This document shows positions 27,451-37,172 of a stretch of 64,000 bases of DNA, piece after piece. Under the pieces are notes generated by a model. That model saw only the letters and a list, made by a program, of their open reading frames with translations, was not told the DNA's origin and did not search any database. This stretch comes from Desulfobulbus propionicus (lineage in GTDB: Bacteria > Desulfobacterota > Desulfobulbia > Desulfobulbales > Desulfobulbaceae): assembly GCA_002748755.1 (NCBI GenBank), contig PDTD01000008.1, forward strand, positions 62,001-126,000. The letters are read 5' to 3'. The translations under genes were made by a program, and so were the position numbers. How positions within the stretch are numbered: position 1 is the first letter of the stretch; each line of letters starts with the position of its first letter.

Positions 27451-27798
27451 GTGAATAACGAAAGACGAAACCATAACAGACCGGAATCAATTAAACTGCT
27501 TGATTATTACCTCATTGATGATCAAGGCAGGCAGGAAAACTATTCCATGGCCAGAACCTTAAATGTGAGTGCAGGGGGGGTTCTTATAGAAACCCATCAG
27601 TCTTTACCCAAAGGGCAGCAGATCATGGTCACTATAGGGCTAGATGAGGACCTGGTTGACGTTACGGGAACAGTTATCTACTCTCGCGAGGAATCAGGAC
27701 GTTTCCACAGCGGTATTAAATTCTTCAAAGTCGCCGACAAAGACCAGAGGATTCTCACAAAATACATTGCAATGTTTGATTCCCTCACTGAGGAGTAA
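27451..27798 (+). CDS. PilZ-domain protein
   Basis: A 115-residue single-domain PilZ protein, a receptor for cyclic di-GMP. The family signature is present: an N-terminal Arg-rich element (NNERRNHNRPESI) and the strand NVSAGGVLIET (D/NxSxxG type). The start is uncertain: GTG 27451 with AGG nine bases upstream is preferred over a TTG seven codons earlier. It stands alone, with a strong promoter and two direct repeats upstream. Such small PilZ proteins control motility, polysaccharide export or adhesion. The following sugar-nucleotide genes are on the opposite strand, so any link is speculative. Confidence 0.85.
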   Translation: MNNERRNHNRPESIKLLDYYLIDDQGRQENYSMARTLNVSAGGVLIETHQSLPKGQQIMVTIGLDEDLVDVTGTVIYSREESGRFHSGIKFFKVADKDQRILTKYIAMFDSLTEE

Positions 27799-27868
27799 GG
27801 CAGCATCCGATCACAAAACACCTGCTCTCAGCGCTCCATCTGTCAACGCACACCCTTCCTGCATAGGC

Positions 27869-27980
27869 CTGCTAGTTCCGATTTTGTATCAGCGCAGACG
27901 GTATCAAGTGCAACAGCTTTAGGTAGGGCATAACAATTGAGTCTCTGGGCGGCCAACTGCCGAGGATAGGGTGCAGACCG
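27869..27980 (+). repeat. MITE-like intergenic repeat, diverged left part
   Basis: AGTTCCGATTTTGTATCAGC, GCAGACGGTATCAAG and GCCAACTGCCGAGGATAG keep the order of the family's left half. The right end is not visible. Confidence 0.45.
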
Positions 27981-28074
27981 AACTGACCTCCGCCACTGGC
28001 ATCACCTCTCTGTTGTCCAACTGCTTGTTCTCTCAGACGACAAACTCTATGCATGAGCATTTCGGAAAAGCCTC

Positions 28075-29475
28075 TCAACGGCCGTACTCATCATCAAAGC
28101 GGACAATATCATCCTCTCCCAGATAACTGCCGATCTGTACTTCAATCAATTCCAAGGGGATGACCCCGGGATTCTCAAGGCGGTGTTTAATGCCGCCCGG
28201 AATATAGGTTGACTGATTTTCATGTAGCAGAAAAGTATCCTCCCCGTGTACGATGCGAGCCGTTCCGGTCACGACTATCCAATGTTCATGACGATGATGA
28301 TGCATCTGTAAAGAGAGTTTCGCACCAGGCTTGACCGTTATTCTCTTGATCTGAAACCGCTCATGCATTTCCAGGATGGTATACTCCCCCCAAGGGCGAT
28401 AAACGGTCTTATGTGTTTGAAACTCGTCTCGTTTTTCTTTTTTCAGACGAGTAACGACTTTCTTAACATCCTGGGAGCAGTCCATGGGTGCGACCAAAAC
28501 AGCATCCGCAGTCTCCACAACCATAATATCCTTCAGTCCCACCGCAGCGACCAAGGTATGTTCTGCCCTGACCAGCGAATTTTCCACATCTTCAAGTAAC
28601 ACATCGCCGCTGGTGACATTGCCCTGATCATCCTTTGCCGACACCTCCCACAATGCTCTCCATGATCCTATATCGCTCCAGCCCATATCCGCTTCCACCA
28701 CGGCCGCATTGGCTGTTTTTTCCATCACGGCATAGTCGAGGGATTCATCTGGACAACGGAGCATAGCCTCTTTTGCAAAGCGAAAAAACAAGCCATCTTT
28801 CTCTCCTTTGGCCACCGCCTGCTCCATGACAGACGATATATCAGGCGCGTATTCGCTCATTTCCCTCAGCAATGCCTGTGCAGTAAAGGCAAACATACCG
28901 CTGTTCCAAAGATAGCTACCACTTTGCAAGTATGCCTGCGCTGTCTCCAAATCCGGTTTTTCCACAAAACGATCCACCTGATTATCCTTGCCCTTGCGTA
29001 TATACCCATATCCGGTTTCAGGATGATCAGGGGGGATGCCGAAGGTTACCAGGAAACCGGCCAAGGCCATCTTTTCAGCCTCCCCCACAGCCCGAGCGAA
29101 ATTTTCGGTGCTGGTAATCAGATGATCAGCCGGCAAAACCAACAGCACCTGCTCATGCTCCCCCTGTTCAGCACTATAGAGCGCGGCACCGCAGACAGCC
29201 GGGGCCGTATTTTTTCCTACAGGTTCCAGCAGCAGGGTGCATTCCGAAAAGACGCCCAGCTCCTCCACCTGGGTTTGAACCATAAACCGGTGCTCCTCTC
29301 CGACAACAATCACGGGCGGCAGGGCATCGGGCAATCGGGCAACCCTGAGAACGGTATTTTGTAGCAACGAATAATCACCGGTTAGGCTTAAAACCTGTTT
29401 AGGGTACAGTTCACGGGAAAGCGGCCACAGCCTGGAACCAGTTCCGCCAGCAAGAATAATGGGTTGTATGGACAT
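28075..29475 (-). CDS. manC: Mannose-1-P guanylyltransferase / mannose-6-P isomerase
   Basis: A 466-residue bifunctional type II enzyme (ManC/AlgA/XanB family). The N-terminal nucleotidyltransferase has GGTGSRLWPLSRELYPKQ, and VEKPDLETAQ further on. The C-terminal cupin isomerase domain (from about 345) contains PWGEYTILEMHERFQIKRI, LQMHHHRHEHWIVVTGTA and STYIPGGIKHRLENPG, with the metal-binding histidines. It converts fructose-6-P to mannose-6-P and mannose-1-P plus GTP to GDP-mannose. It is followed downstream in genome order, upstream in transcription, by the matching phosphomannomutase on the same strand 120 bases away. GDP-mannose would serve surface polysaccharide or lipopolysaccharide synthesis. 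Confidence 0.96.
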   Translation of the reverse strand: MSIQPIILAGGTGSRLWPLSRELYPKQVLSLTGDYSLLQNTVLRVARLPDALPPVIVVGEEHRFMVQTQVEELGVFSECTLLLEPVGKNTAPAVCGAALYSAEQGEHEQVLLVLPADHLITSTENFARAVGEAEKMALAGFLVTFGIPPDHPETGYGYIRKGKDNQVDRFVEKPDLETAQAYLQSGSYLWNSGMFAFTAQALLREMSEYAPDISSVMEQAVAKGEKDGLFFRFAKEAMLRCPDESLDYAVMEKTANAAVVEADMGWSDIGSWRALWEVSAKDDQGNVTSGDVLLEDVENSLVRAEHTLVAAVGLKDIMVVETADAVLVAPMDCSQDVKKVVTRLKKEKRDEFQTHKTVYRPWGEYTILEMHERFQIKRITVKPGAKLSLQMHHHRHEHWIVVTGTARIVHGEDTFLLHENQSTYIPGGIKHRLENPGVIPLELIEVQIGSYLGEDDIVRFDDEYGR

Positions 29476-29594
29476 GAGCGCTCCTCATCTTTATTGTTCT
29501 TCACAACAGTACCGGTGCATCGAAACACGCAGGATAAAGGTGCCTGCTGTCCCTGAATCCGCAGGTGTTCTCAATACAAGGACCCGGGACATAC

Positions 29595-30968
29595 TCACTC
29601 TTGACGGATAACGGCCAGTAATTCCCTGGTTTTGACTGCAAGCAAGTCTGCGTCGCCACGGGTTTCTACGTTCAGCCTGAGAACAGGCTCGGTATTTGAC
29701 TTGCGGATATTAAAACGATAGTCGGCAAAGGTCACGGATATACCGTCAACATAGTCCACCTGACCCTCAGCGTAACGCTGTTCGATCTCTTTCAAGACAG
29801 CTTCTGGATCAGGCACGACAGTATTGATCTCACCACTGACAGGAAAAGCCTGCATCATGGCCTCTACCATAGTGGACAAAGCTTTTTTCCGCTGACTCAT
29901 CAACTGCGTGACCAAGAGCCAGGGAATCATACCGGAATCACAATACCCGAAATCACGAAAGTAATGGTGGGCCGACATTTCCCCACCATAGACAGCATTG
30001 CAAGCCCGCATCTCCTCCTTAATAAAAGCATGTCCGGTTCTGCTCATCACCGGGGTGCCACCAAGCCGGGTGACGACTTCTCTCGTATTCCAGGTCAACC
30101 TAGGGTCATGCACAACCTTCTCCCCAGGGTATCTCTGCAAAAGTGCCGCCCCCAGAAAGCCTACGATATAATATCCCTCAATGAAACGCCCCTGTTCGTC
30201 AAAGAAGAAGCATCGGTCAAAATCTCCATCCCAGGCTATACCCAAATCTGCCTTGTAGTGTTGCACAGCCTCAGCCGTTGCCTGCCTGTTGTCAGGCAGC
30301 AGCGGGTTGGGTACACCGTTGGGAAAGGTGCCGTCAGGCTGCTCCTGAATACGGTGAAAGGTAAAAGGCAGGTGTGTTTCCAACAAATCGATTATAGGAC
30401 CGGCACAACCATTGCCGGGGTTGACTACCAGGGTCAACGGTTGCAGCCGGGTAGGTTCGACATAAGACAGCAAATGTTTGATATATTCTTCTTTACCAAG
30501 CTGGTGCTCACGGGTGCCAGGCTCTGAAACGGGATGAAGCAAGCCGTGCGCCGCTTGATACTGCCCCATTTTTTCAGCAATGGTCCGCAGCCCGCTGTCC
30601 CCTGAGACAGGACGTGCCCCCTTTTGAACAATCTTCATCCCATTATAATCCGCAGGATTATGGCTGGCGGTGACCATTATACCGCCATCAATACCGGCGT
30701 CTTCCCCGTGGAAGACCGCAAAATAGACCTCCTCAGTGCCGCATAGGCCAAGATCAAGGACATCCACCCCACATGCAAGGAAGCTCCCAATCAGGGCTTC
30801 TGACAAGGCCGGACTGGACAGCCGCATATCCCTGCCGACAACAACCCTTGAGGGTGAAAAAAGCTCACAGTAGGCTCTGCCGATCCCGGAGGCCAGATCT
30901 TCGTCCAGCTCTTCGGGAACTCTGCCTCGAATGTCATAGGCCGTACAACAGGCAGGCAATTGTTTCAT
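29595..30968 (-). CDS. manB: Phosphomannomutase / phosphoglucomutase
   Basis: A 457-residue alpha-D-phosphohexomutase of the AlgC/ManB type. Signatures are the N-terminal YDIRGRVPEEL, the catalytic phosphoserine loop TASHNPADYNG, the magnesium loop WDGDFDRCFFFDE, the sugar-binding GGEMSAHHYF and the C-terminal phosphate-binding RKSNTEPVLRL. It interconverts mannose-6-P and mannose-1-P, and usually glucose phosphates too, feeding the GDP-mannose step encoded next. It starts at ATG 30968 (minus strand), divergent from rmlA. The intervening 147 bases probably hold both promoters. Confidence 0.96.
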   Translation of the reverse strand: MKQLPACCTAYDIRGRVPEELDEDLASGIGRAYCELFSPSRVVVGRDMRLSSPALSEALIGSFLACGVDVLDLGLCGTEEVYFAVFHGEDAGIDGGIMVTASHNPADYNGMKIVQKGARPVSGDSGLRTIAEKMGQYQAAHGLLHPVSEPGTREHQLGKEEYIKHLLSYVEPTRLQPLTLVVNPGNGCAGPIIDLLETHLPFTFHRIQEQPDGTFPNGVPNPLLPDNRQATAEAVQHYKADLGIAWDGDFDRCFFFDEQGRFIEGYYIVGFLGAALLQRYPGEKVVHDPRLTWNTREVVTRLGGTPVMSRTGHAFIKEEMRACNAVYGGEMSAHHYFRDFGYCDSGMIPWLLVTQLMSQRKKALSTMVEAMMQAFPVSGEINTVVPDPEAVLKEIEQRYAEGQVDYVDGISVTFADYRFNIRKSNTEPVLRLNVETRGDADLLAVKTRELLAVIRQE

Positions 30969-31115
30969 GGGACAATTTTCTCCTCGTGTTTGAAAAAACA
31001 GACAATATACGGTAATACCTATGTCTCAGTGTACCGCATCCTACACAGAAATAAAACAGGATACCTGCCTGTATACCCCATCCATGCATGAGCAAAGACA
31101 GAACGGAGACCCACA

Positions 31116-31979
31116 TTGAAAGGTATTGTACTCGCAGGCGGTTCAGGAACCCGCCTCTATCCCCTGACCCGTGTCATCAGTAAACAGCTGATTCCGGTCT
31201 ATGACAAACCCATGATCTACTATCCCCTGTCCGTTCTCATGCTGGCAGGAATCAGGGATATTCTCATTATTTCAACCCCCAAGGATCTTCCCAGGTTCAA
31301 GGAACTGTTTGGTGACGGCAGTCACATCGGCCTCTCTATGCAGTACGCCGAACAACCCAGGCCCGAGGGGCTGGCCCAGGCCTTTCTTATCGGTAAAAAT
31401 TTTATACAAGACGACGCTGTCTGTCTTGTCCTTGGTGACAATATTTTTTTCGGGCACGGCTTCGGAGAAATTGTTTCCCGTTGCAGCAACCTAACCGACG
31501 GCGGCACCATTTTCGGCTACCTGGTCAAGGATCCTCATCGATATGGTGTGGTTGAGTTCGATAATGACAACACAGTCATTGGCATCGAAGAAAAACCGAA
31601 AAAACCCAAATCCAGATATGCTGTCCCTGGCCTTTATTTTTACGACAACCAGGTCGTCGAAGTGGCGCAATCCATCAAACCGTCTCCCAGGGGAGAACTT
31701 GAGATCACCGATATCAACAACTTCTATCTGCAGCAAAGGAAGCTCACCGTGGAGATCCTGGGACGGGGATTCTGCTGGCTCGATACCGGCACCCACGAAT
31801 CACTCCAGCAGGCTTCAAGTTACGTCCAGGCTGTCCAAGAACGGCAGGGACTCAAAATTGCCTGTATCGAAGAAATTGCCTACCGCCTTGATTATATTGG
31901 TCCACGTGAGGTTGAACAGCTCGCCTCCACCATGATGAAAAACCAGTACGGTCAATATCTCATGGAATTAATCCAGTAA
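31116..31979 (+). CDS. rmlA: Glucose-1-phosphate thymidylyltransferase
   Basis: A 287-residue RmlA. The N-terminal motif [31 protein letters not shown] and [20 protein letters not shown] are diagnostic. It makes dTDP-glucose from glucose-1-P and dTTP, the first step of dTDP-L-rhamnose synthesis. The start codon is TTG, preceded by ACGGAGA; no ATG is available nearby. It is followed 27 bases later by rmlD. rmlB and rmlC are not in this pair, so the pathway must be completed elsewhere. Confidence 0.97.
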   Translation: MKGIVLAGGSGTRLYPLTRVISKQLIPVYDKPMIYYPLSVLMLAGIRDILIISTPKDLPRFKELFGDGSHIGLSMQYAEQPRPEGLAQAFLIGKNFIQDDAVCLVLGDNIFFGHGFGEIVSRCSNLTDGGTIFGYLVKDPHRYGVVEFDNDNTVIGIEEKPKKPKSRYAVPGLYFYDNQVVEVAQSIKPSPRGELEITDINNFYLQQRKLTVEILGRGFCWLDTGTHESLQQASSYVQAVQERQGLKIACIEEIAYRLDYIGPREVEQLASTMMKNQYGQYLMELIQ

Positions 31980-32006
31980 CCCATACACTCAAGAAAAAAG
32001 AAAAGC

Positions 32007-32879
32007 ATGAATATTCTCATTACCGGCGCCAACGGTCAATTAGGCAGTGATTGCAAAACCATTCTTGCACCCAAACATACACTCTGCTGCTGTGACGTGG
32101 AACGGGTGGACATTACGGATCCTAAGCAGGTGGCCGACATCTTCGCCGACCACCGCCCCGAAGTCCTCATCAATTGCGCAGCCTATACTGCAGTTGATGC
32201 CTGTGAAAGCAACCAAGAGCAATGCAGGGCTATTAATGCTCTTGGACCGGGTTATTTGGCGGAACAATGCCGCCGATATGACACCAGACTTATTCAGGTC
32301 TCCACAGATTATGTGTATGACGGCAGGAAGGCGCCTCCTCAGCCATACTATGAAAGCGACACACCCAATCCACTTTCCATCTATGGCAAAACAAAACTTG
32401 AGGGCGACCAGGCTGTTGCCGGACACGCCAATCACGTTATTCTCCGTACTGCATGGCTCTATGGGATCAACGGCAAAAACTTCCTGAAGACAATGCTCAA
32501 ACTGGCCGTCTCCGACCCGACAAAAACGATCCGGGTGGTGGATGACCAGTACGGCTCTCTAACCTGGTCTTGGCGCCTGGCCGAGCAGATCGAACGATTG
32601 GTCGAGTCCGATCTTACCGGGGTAGTGCATGGCAGTTCAGAAGGGTACGCCACCTGGTACGAATCAGCACGTTACTTTCTCGATGCCATGGGAGTGACAT
32701 ACAGCATGGAGCCCTGCACTACTGCAGAGTACCCGACCCCTGCTGTTCGACCCGGAAACTCCATCCTTGAAAACAACTGTCTTAAAGCCAATGGCCTCAA
32801 TATCATGCAGGATTGGCGTGCAGACGTGGACGAATTTGTCCATCAATACCGGGCCAGGCTGCTGGATGAGATACAGTAA
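32007..32879 (+). CDS. rmlD: dTDP-4-dehydrorhamnose reductase
   Basis: A 290-residue short-chain dehydrogenase of the RmlD family. Visible are the Rossmann motif ITGANGQLGSD, INCAAYTAVDACE, VSTDYVYDG and the catalytic Tyr-Lys in IYGKTKLEGD. It reduces dTDP-4-keto-L-rhamnose to dTDP-L-rhamnose with NAD(P)H, the last step of the pathway started by RmlA. It is in an operon with rmlA (27-base gap) and followed by a terminator. The product would go to O-antigen or capsule. Confidence 0.96.
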   Translation: MNILITGANGQLGSDCKTILAPKHTLCCCDVERVDITDPKQVADIFADHRPEVLINCAAYTAVDACESNQEQCRAINALGPGYLAEQCRRYDTRLIQVSTDYVYDGRKAPPQPYYESDTPNPLSIYGKTKLEGDQAVAGHANHVILRTAWLYGINGKNFLKTMLKLAVSDPTKTIRVVDDQYGSLTWSWRLAEQIERLVESDLTGVVHGSSEGYATWYESARYFLDAMGVTYSMEPCTTAEYPTPAVRPGNSILENNCLKANGLNIMQDWRADVDEFVHQYRARLLDEIQ

Positions 32880-32958
32880 AAAAGGAACAAGCGAAACGGC
32901 GGGCGATCATGGCACCGCTGCCGCCTTGGCCACCGGGTAGATCATGAGAGTTCACAAG

Positions 32959-32991
32959 AGCCTGGATCCGCCATAAATGATCCAGGCTTTT
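32959..32991 (+). terminator. Rho-independent terminator after rmlD
   Basis: AGCCTGGATC (32959-32968) pairs perfectly with GATCCAGGCT (32979-32988), followed by TTTTGC. It also lies downstream of the converging cvpA-like gene and could serve both. Confidence 0.8.
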
Positions 32992-33019
32992 GCTGACCAT
33001 GTTTCCCTGTGCCCCTACG

Positions 33020-33562
33020 CTACGGCTTCTCTTCCCCCTGTATGGCAGGCTCCTTGATCTGGAGATACTGTTGCAGCTTGGAATCATGTATCAATACCCT
33101 TAACTGCTCAGCCCCAAACTGAAGGTAGGGGGTGCTCAATGACTTGGGCAGTATACTGTTGGTCGCAGAGAGGCTGGATGCCAGAAACATAAAGAGCAGG
33201 GAGGCAAATATATATGCCTTGACGACGCCCAGAACTCCTCCAAGAACACGATCAAACCAGCCCAACAGGGCAATTTCCAGAACTTTGCGCACCAGTCTCC
33301 CCAACAGGCCGAAGCCAAGGATTGCGAGCAGAAAAATACAGGCAAAACACACCAGAAATGTCACCTTGGGGTTTTCTATATACCCCTCAACGTAGGGCAC
33401 GACTAGGCCATGATACCTGGCTGCAAGCCAATAACCGCCAATCAGAGCGAAGAAAGCTGCAAGCTGGCGTATCAAGCCAACCCACAGCCCTCTGACGAGA
33501 AAAAAAAGCACAAGCAAAAAAACGACACCATCTAAAATGGTCCAAGAGGGCAGACTGTTCAT
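33020..33562 (-). CDS. CvpA-family membrane protein
   Basis: About 180 residues when started at ATG 33562; the frame continues further upstream without support. Four hydrophobic helices are seen: TILDGVVFLLVLFFLVRGLW, IRQLAAFFALIGGYWLAA, PKVTFLVCFACIFLLAILGF and VVKAYIFASLLFMFLASSL. The GFDRVLGGVLGVVK-like stretch (here GWFDRVLGGVLGVVKAYIF) is the family signature. CvpA is linked to colicin V production and more generally to envelope homeostasis. It diverges from the phosphopantetheinyl transferase gene with a 110-base gap. Confidence 0.88.
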   Translation of the reverse strand: MNSLPSWTILDGVVFLLVLFFLVRGLWVGLIRQLAAFFALIGGYWLAARYHGLVVPYVEGYIENPKVTFLVCFACIFLLAILGFGLLGRLVRKVLEIALLGWFDRVLGGVLGVVKAYIFASLLFMFLASSLSATNSILPKSLSTPYLQFGAEQLRVLIHDSKLQQYLQIKEPAIQGEEKP

Positions 33563-33672
33563 TGTTTCTGTTTTAAGGTACAGGCAATACAGCCAAAGCA
33601 TAGATACCTCCGCATCCCCTCGGAGACGGGAGGAGAACCGTACTGACGAATACCACAATTCTACACCTTTTG

Positions 33673-34524
33673 ATGATTTTAACAAGCCCAGACAACACCG
33701 CCATGCATTTGGCTCAAACCATCGCCCACGCCGCGAGCTGGGACAACACCACCCTCCACCTGCCCTTTTTTACCGAGGGGCGCCACGCTGCAGCAGTTGT
33801 CGACCTTACACACCTGCAACAACACCTCCGGCAGGACGCTGACGTTTTATGGCAACAGCTCCTCCTTTCTCCCAGCGAGTTGGATCTCTTTACCTCCTTC
33901 ACCTTTGAAAAAAGATATGTGGAATGGCTGGGAGGCAGAATTGCAGCAAAATATGCTTTGCGAACTCTTTGCTACCGAAATCACCGGCCGCAACCAGTGT
34001 GGTCGGAATGCTCCATCCTACCCGATCAAGTCGGCCGACCCACCCTTTTTTCAGCCCCAGAGCTTGCCTGCTCAGTTTCCATAAGTCATAGTTCAAGGTA
34101 TGCAGCCGCCCTTGTTTCCCTGGATACAGCCTGCGGCCTGGACATACAGTACCAAACCGATAAACTCGTCCGCCTGCGGGAAAAATTTAGCGATGTCTTG
34201 GAACAGCAGGTTGTCATCCCCATCGGCAATTCCCTGACAGGACTCACCCTGATCTGGACAGCCAAGGAGGCTGTGAAAAAATGCGCGCTTTCACAGCAAC
34301 CTGGCCTGTTTCACACTATCAGAGTCACTGCCATGGAATCTGGAAAGACCAGCAAGGACTGGACGCTGTCCTGCAGTATACGGGAAGGGAGCTACACCAA
34401 CACCATCATGGTCAGTCTGATGCAATGGCGGGGGTATCTCTGCGCCTTTTGTACAAGGAAGCACGCAAGCAAAACCCACAACCCCACCTCTACCAGGAGG
34501 AGAACCAATGCCGGAACTCCCTGA
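33673..34524 (+). CDS. 4'-phosphopantetheinyl transferase (Sfp type)
   Basis: About 284 residues. The family's magnesium-binding motifs are present in diverged form: GLDIQYQ (usual GIDIE/GVDVE) and WTAKEAVKKC (WxxKEA), with SISHSSRYAAALV before them. It moves the phosphopantetheine arm of CoA onto carrier proteins of fatty-acid, polyketide or non-ribosomal peptide synthesis. The start is probably ATG 33673; no clear ribosome-binding site is seen. It overlaps the start of mutM by 17 bases, so the two genes are translationally coupled. No carrier-protein gene is near. Confidence 0.86.
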   Translation: MILTSPDNTAMHLAQTIAHAASWDNTTLHLPFFTEGRHAAAVVDLTHLQQHLRQDADVLWQQLLLSPSELDLFTSFTFEKRYVEWLGGRIAAKYALRTLCYRNHRPQPVWSECSILPDQVGRPTLFSAPELACSVSISHSSRYAAALVSLDTACGLDIQYQTDKLVRLREKFSDVLEQQVVIPIGNSLTGLTLIWTAKEAVKKCALSQQPGLFHTIRVTAMESGKTSKDWTLSCSIREGSYTNTIMVSLMQWRGYLCAFCTRKHASKTHNPTSTRRRTNAGTP

Positions 34525-35350
34525 AGTTGAAGTGACCAGAAAGGGACTCATCCCCCTTCTCTCCGGTCGGACCATCACCACTATCCGGTGGAGCGGCAAA
34601 CAGTTGCGGCAACCGATTGATCTACCGCTGTTACGGCAGGAATGTCTTAACCGAAGGATTCAATCCCTTGATCGCAGGGCAAAAAACATCCTTATCCGTT
34701 TAGACAATATGGCTGTTCTCCGGCTACATCTCGGCATGACAGGAAAGCTTGCCGTAGTGGACAGCAACACGCACCAGGCCAAGCACGACCATCTTTTTTT
34801 CACCCTGGACAATGGCCAGGAATTCCGATTCAATGATGTTCGCCGATTTGGTTTGGTAGAGATTTGGCCGAGTCATTCATCCCGACAATTGGAGCGTTCT
34901 TTTTCAAAAGAAGAAGGCCTGGAGCCCTTAAGCGGTGATTTTCAAACAGATCGGCTCAAAAGCCTGGCATCCAAGAGAAGAGTCCCCATAAAAGCTTTTC
35001 TCATGAACAGAAAACTGATCGCCGGTATTGGCAATATTTACGCCAATGAAGCCTTGTTCCTGGCAGGAATCAATCCCCACATCCCCGCCAACAGGATAAC
35101 TCAAAAACAGTGGCATACGCTACGGGAATGCTGTATCAGGGTACTCAATCAGGCTATTGAAGCAGGCGGTACGACCATATACGATTTTTTGGCAACCAAT
35201 GGGCAGCCCGGCTACTTTCAGCTCCAGCTCAATGTCTATGGTCGGGAAGACGCTCCCTGCCCCAGATGTCAGACAGAAATAAAAAAAAGTACACTGGTCG
35301 GCCGCGCAACCTTTCATTGTCCCCGTTGCCAACCTGCACCAAAGGGGTGA
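34508..35350 (+). CDS. mutM: Formamidopyrimidine-DNA glycosylase
   Basis: A 280-residue Fpg/MutM. The N-terminal PELPEVEVTRKGL supplies the catalytic Pro and Glu. MTGKL and DVRRFG are in place, as is the helix-two-turn-helix part IAGIGNIYANEALFLAGI. The C-terminal zinc finger has CPRCQTEIKKSTLVGRATFH followed by CPRC. It excises 8-oxoguanine and ring-opened purines and cuts the abasic site. The start ATG follows AGGAGGAG and lies inside the preceding gene. Confidence 0.97.
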   Translation: MPELPEVEVTRKGLIPLLSGRTITTIRWSGKQLRQPIDLPLLRQECLNRRIQSLDRRAKNILIRLDNMAVLRLHLGMTGKLAVVDSNTHQAKHDHLFFTLDNGQEFRFNDVRRFGLVEIWPSHSSRQLERSFSKEEGLEPLSGDFQTDRLKSLASKRRVPIKAFLMNRKLIAGIGNIYANEALFLAGINPHIPANRITQKQWHTLRECCIRVLNQAIEAGGTTIYDFLATNGQPGYFQLQLNVYGREDAPCPRCQTEIKKSTLVGRATFHCPRCQPAPKG

Positions 35351-35468
35351 GCACGCAGGGAATGGCCGACTCAAATCGCTCGACAAAAACATCTGGACCT
35401 ATACACCACCGTCGAATTCCGGACGCGAATCCGCCTTCTGTGTTGCACACATGTCCTGCCTCTAGGCG

Positions 35469-37172
35469 TTACTGAATGTAGCCCTGTTCCTTAAGATAGA
35501 GAAATACCTCCTGAACAGCCTCGGCCGGCGTCATGCAGCTGGTATCGATGGTCAATTCCGGATGTTCGGGAGCGATATACGGATCTGAAATCCCGGTCAC
35601 CCCTTTAATCAAGCCCTGACGGGCTTTGGCATACAGCCCTTTGCGGTCTCTTTGTTCACAAACCTCAAGAGGTGTAGCAACATGTATCTCTATATAGCCC
35701 CCGTATCTACTAATCAATGCACGGTTGGTTGCCCGTGGTGCTTCATAGGGGGCAATGGGCGCACACAGAGCAATGCCGCCATTCTTGGTTATCTCACTGG
35801 CGACAAACCCTATCCTGGTTACGTTAAGGTCTCGGTGTTCCTTACTAAACGTCAGTTCCGAGGATAAATTTTTTCGGACAATATCACCATCAAGCAGGGT
35901 AACAGGCCTGTCACGCAATTCCAGGAAGCGTACCATAAGCACCTTGGCAAGGGTTGATTTCCCAGAACCGGAAAGACCAGTTAAAAAGATGGTAAAGCCC
36001 TGTTTGGATCGAGGCGGGAATGCCCGTTGCATCTCTGCGATAATATTGGGATACGAATACCATTCCGGTATATCAAGTCCCCATTCCAAACGCCTTCTCA
36101 ACTCGTGTGAGGATATAGTTTTTACCTCGGCATCTCCAGACGTCTCATCAAAAAAGATGTACTTGCCTTTCTCTTCGCAGTAACCCATAGATTTCTCAGC
36201 TACCATCTGGATACCTGTCCTTTCTTGAAGCTCAGCAACAAGTTCCTGGGCAGCATGCCGAGGATAAAACAGCTCCTGCTGCGTCCCTGCAAAGGGATCT
36301 CCGTGGTCTTCAGCCACCATGAAATGACTACAGCCAAAATTTTTACGAATTATGGCATGCCAAGCAGCTTCCCTGGGCCCGGCATATCGTTCAGCCAGAG
36401 GAGTTATCCCCAGCACGATCATATTGGCTGGAAAATGTTTGACAAATTCCTGATAACAGTGGACCTGGGTATAATGCTCCCGGTTGCCCGGATGATCGAG
36501 CCCGACCACGGGGTGCAAAAAAAGATTTGCGCCGACCTCCCGAGCAGCAGCATACAGCATCTCCCGATGGGCGCAGTGCAGATATTCCTTGGTATGAAAC
36601 CCAAGTATATTGGTCCATCCATACTGGGTAAACCGCCTGTGGATTTCAGACGGTGAACGACGAATATCTCTGAAATCGTAATGTAGGGGTAAGGAAACCC
36701 CTTCCACCGGTCCGGACACGTACCATGCCCTGGTGTGATTGAGCAGTTTGTATACCCCCGGGTGGGTCGACGAATCCCTTGTTCCATACACCTTTTCCGC
36801 TTCATAACCTTTATCCGGCTGCCAGACGTCCTCGACAGTAAGAACGGCAAGAAGAAATCCTTCCATATCGTTGAGCGCGACTCTCTGGCCGTGATGCATT
36901 TCTTTCGCCTGTTGTTCGGAAATATCCAGGCAGATTGGTATGGTCCAAACTGTTCCATCCGGCAGGCACATATTTTCCAGCACTGACATATAGTCTTCCT
37001 GCCCCAAGTATCCATTCAAAGGATAATAGCCTCGATTCAAGAGCAGCTCCAGATCATAAAGCTGCCTGAAATTCAAATCAATGGATACCATCTGAACAGC
37101 CTCTTTACGCAGCAGCTCAACGCGTCGAAAATGAACAAGTAAACTTGCAGGGAATTCCAATAAATTATTCAC
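35469..37172 (-). CDS. ATP-sulfurylase-like / APS kinase fusion
   Basis: A 567-residue protein if started at GTG 37172 after GAGGAGG. The N-terminal ~370 residues are ATP-sulfurylase-like (VSIDLNFRQLYDLELLLNRG, DPFAGTQQELFYP). The C-terminal ~190 are an APS kinase with Walker A GLSGSGKSTLAK, LLDGDIVRKNLSSEL, the FSKEHRDLNVTRIGFVASEI region and KGVTGISDPY. Sulfurylase makes APS from sulfate and ATP, and the kinase makes PAPS. However, the active-site QTRNP motif is HTKEY here (GFHTKEYLHCAHREML), so the first half may not be a normal sulfurylase. PAPS for sulfated surface polysaccharide is one plausible use given nearby sugar-nucleotide genes. The kinase half looks intact. Confidence 0.9.
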   Translation of the reverse strand: MNNLLEFPASLLVHFRRVELLRKEAVQMVSIDLNFRQLYDLELLLNRGYYPLNGYLGQEDYMSVLENMCLPDGTVWTIPICLDISEQQAKEMHHGQRVALNDMEGFLLAVLTVEDVWQPDKGYEAEKVYGTRDSSTHPGVYKLLNHTRAWYVSGPVEGVSLPLHYDFRDIRRSPSEIHRRFTQYGWTNILGFHTKEYLHCAHREMLYAAAREVGANLFLHPVVGLDHPGNREHYTQVHCYQEFVKHFPANMIVLGITPLAERYAGPREAAWHAIIRKNFGCSHFMVAEDHGDPFAGTQQELFYPRHAAQELVAELQERTGIQMVAEKSMGYCEEKGKYIFFDETSGDAEVKTISSHELRRRLEWGLDIPEWYSYPNIIAEMQRAFPPRSKQGFTIFLTGLSGSGKSTLAKVLMVRFLELRDRPVTLLDGDIVRKNLSSELTFSKEHRDLNVTRIGFVASEITKNGGIALCAPIAPYEAPRATNRALISRYGGYIEIHVATPLEVCEQRDRKGLYAKARQGLIKGVTGISDPYIAPEHPELTIDTSCMTPAEAVQEVFLYLKEQGYIQ

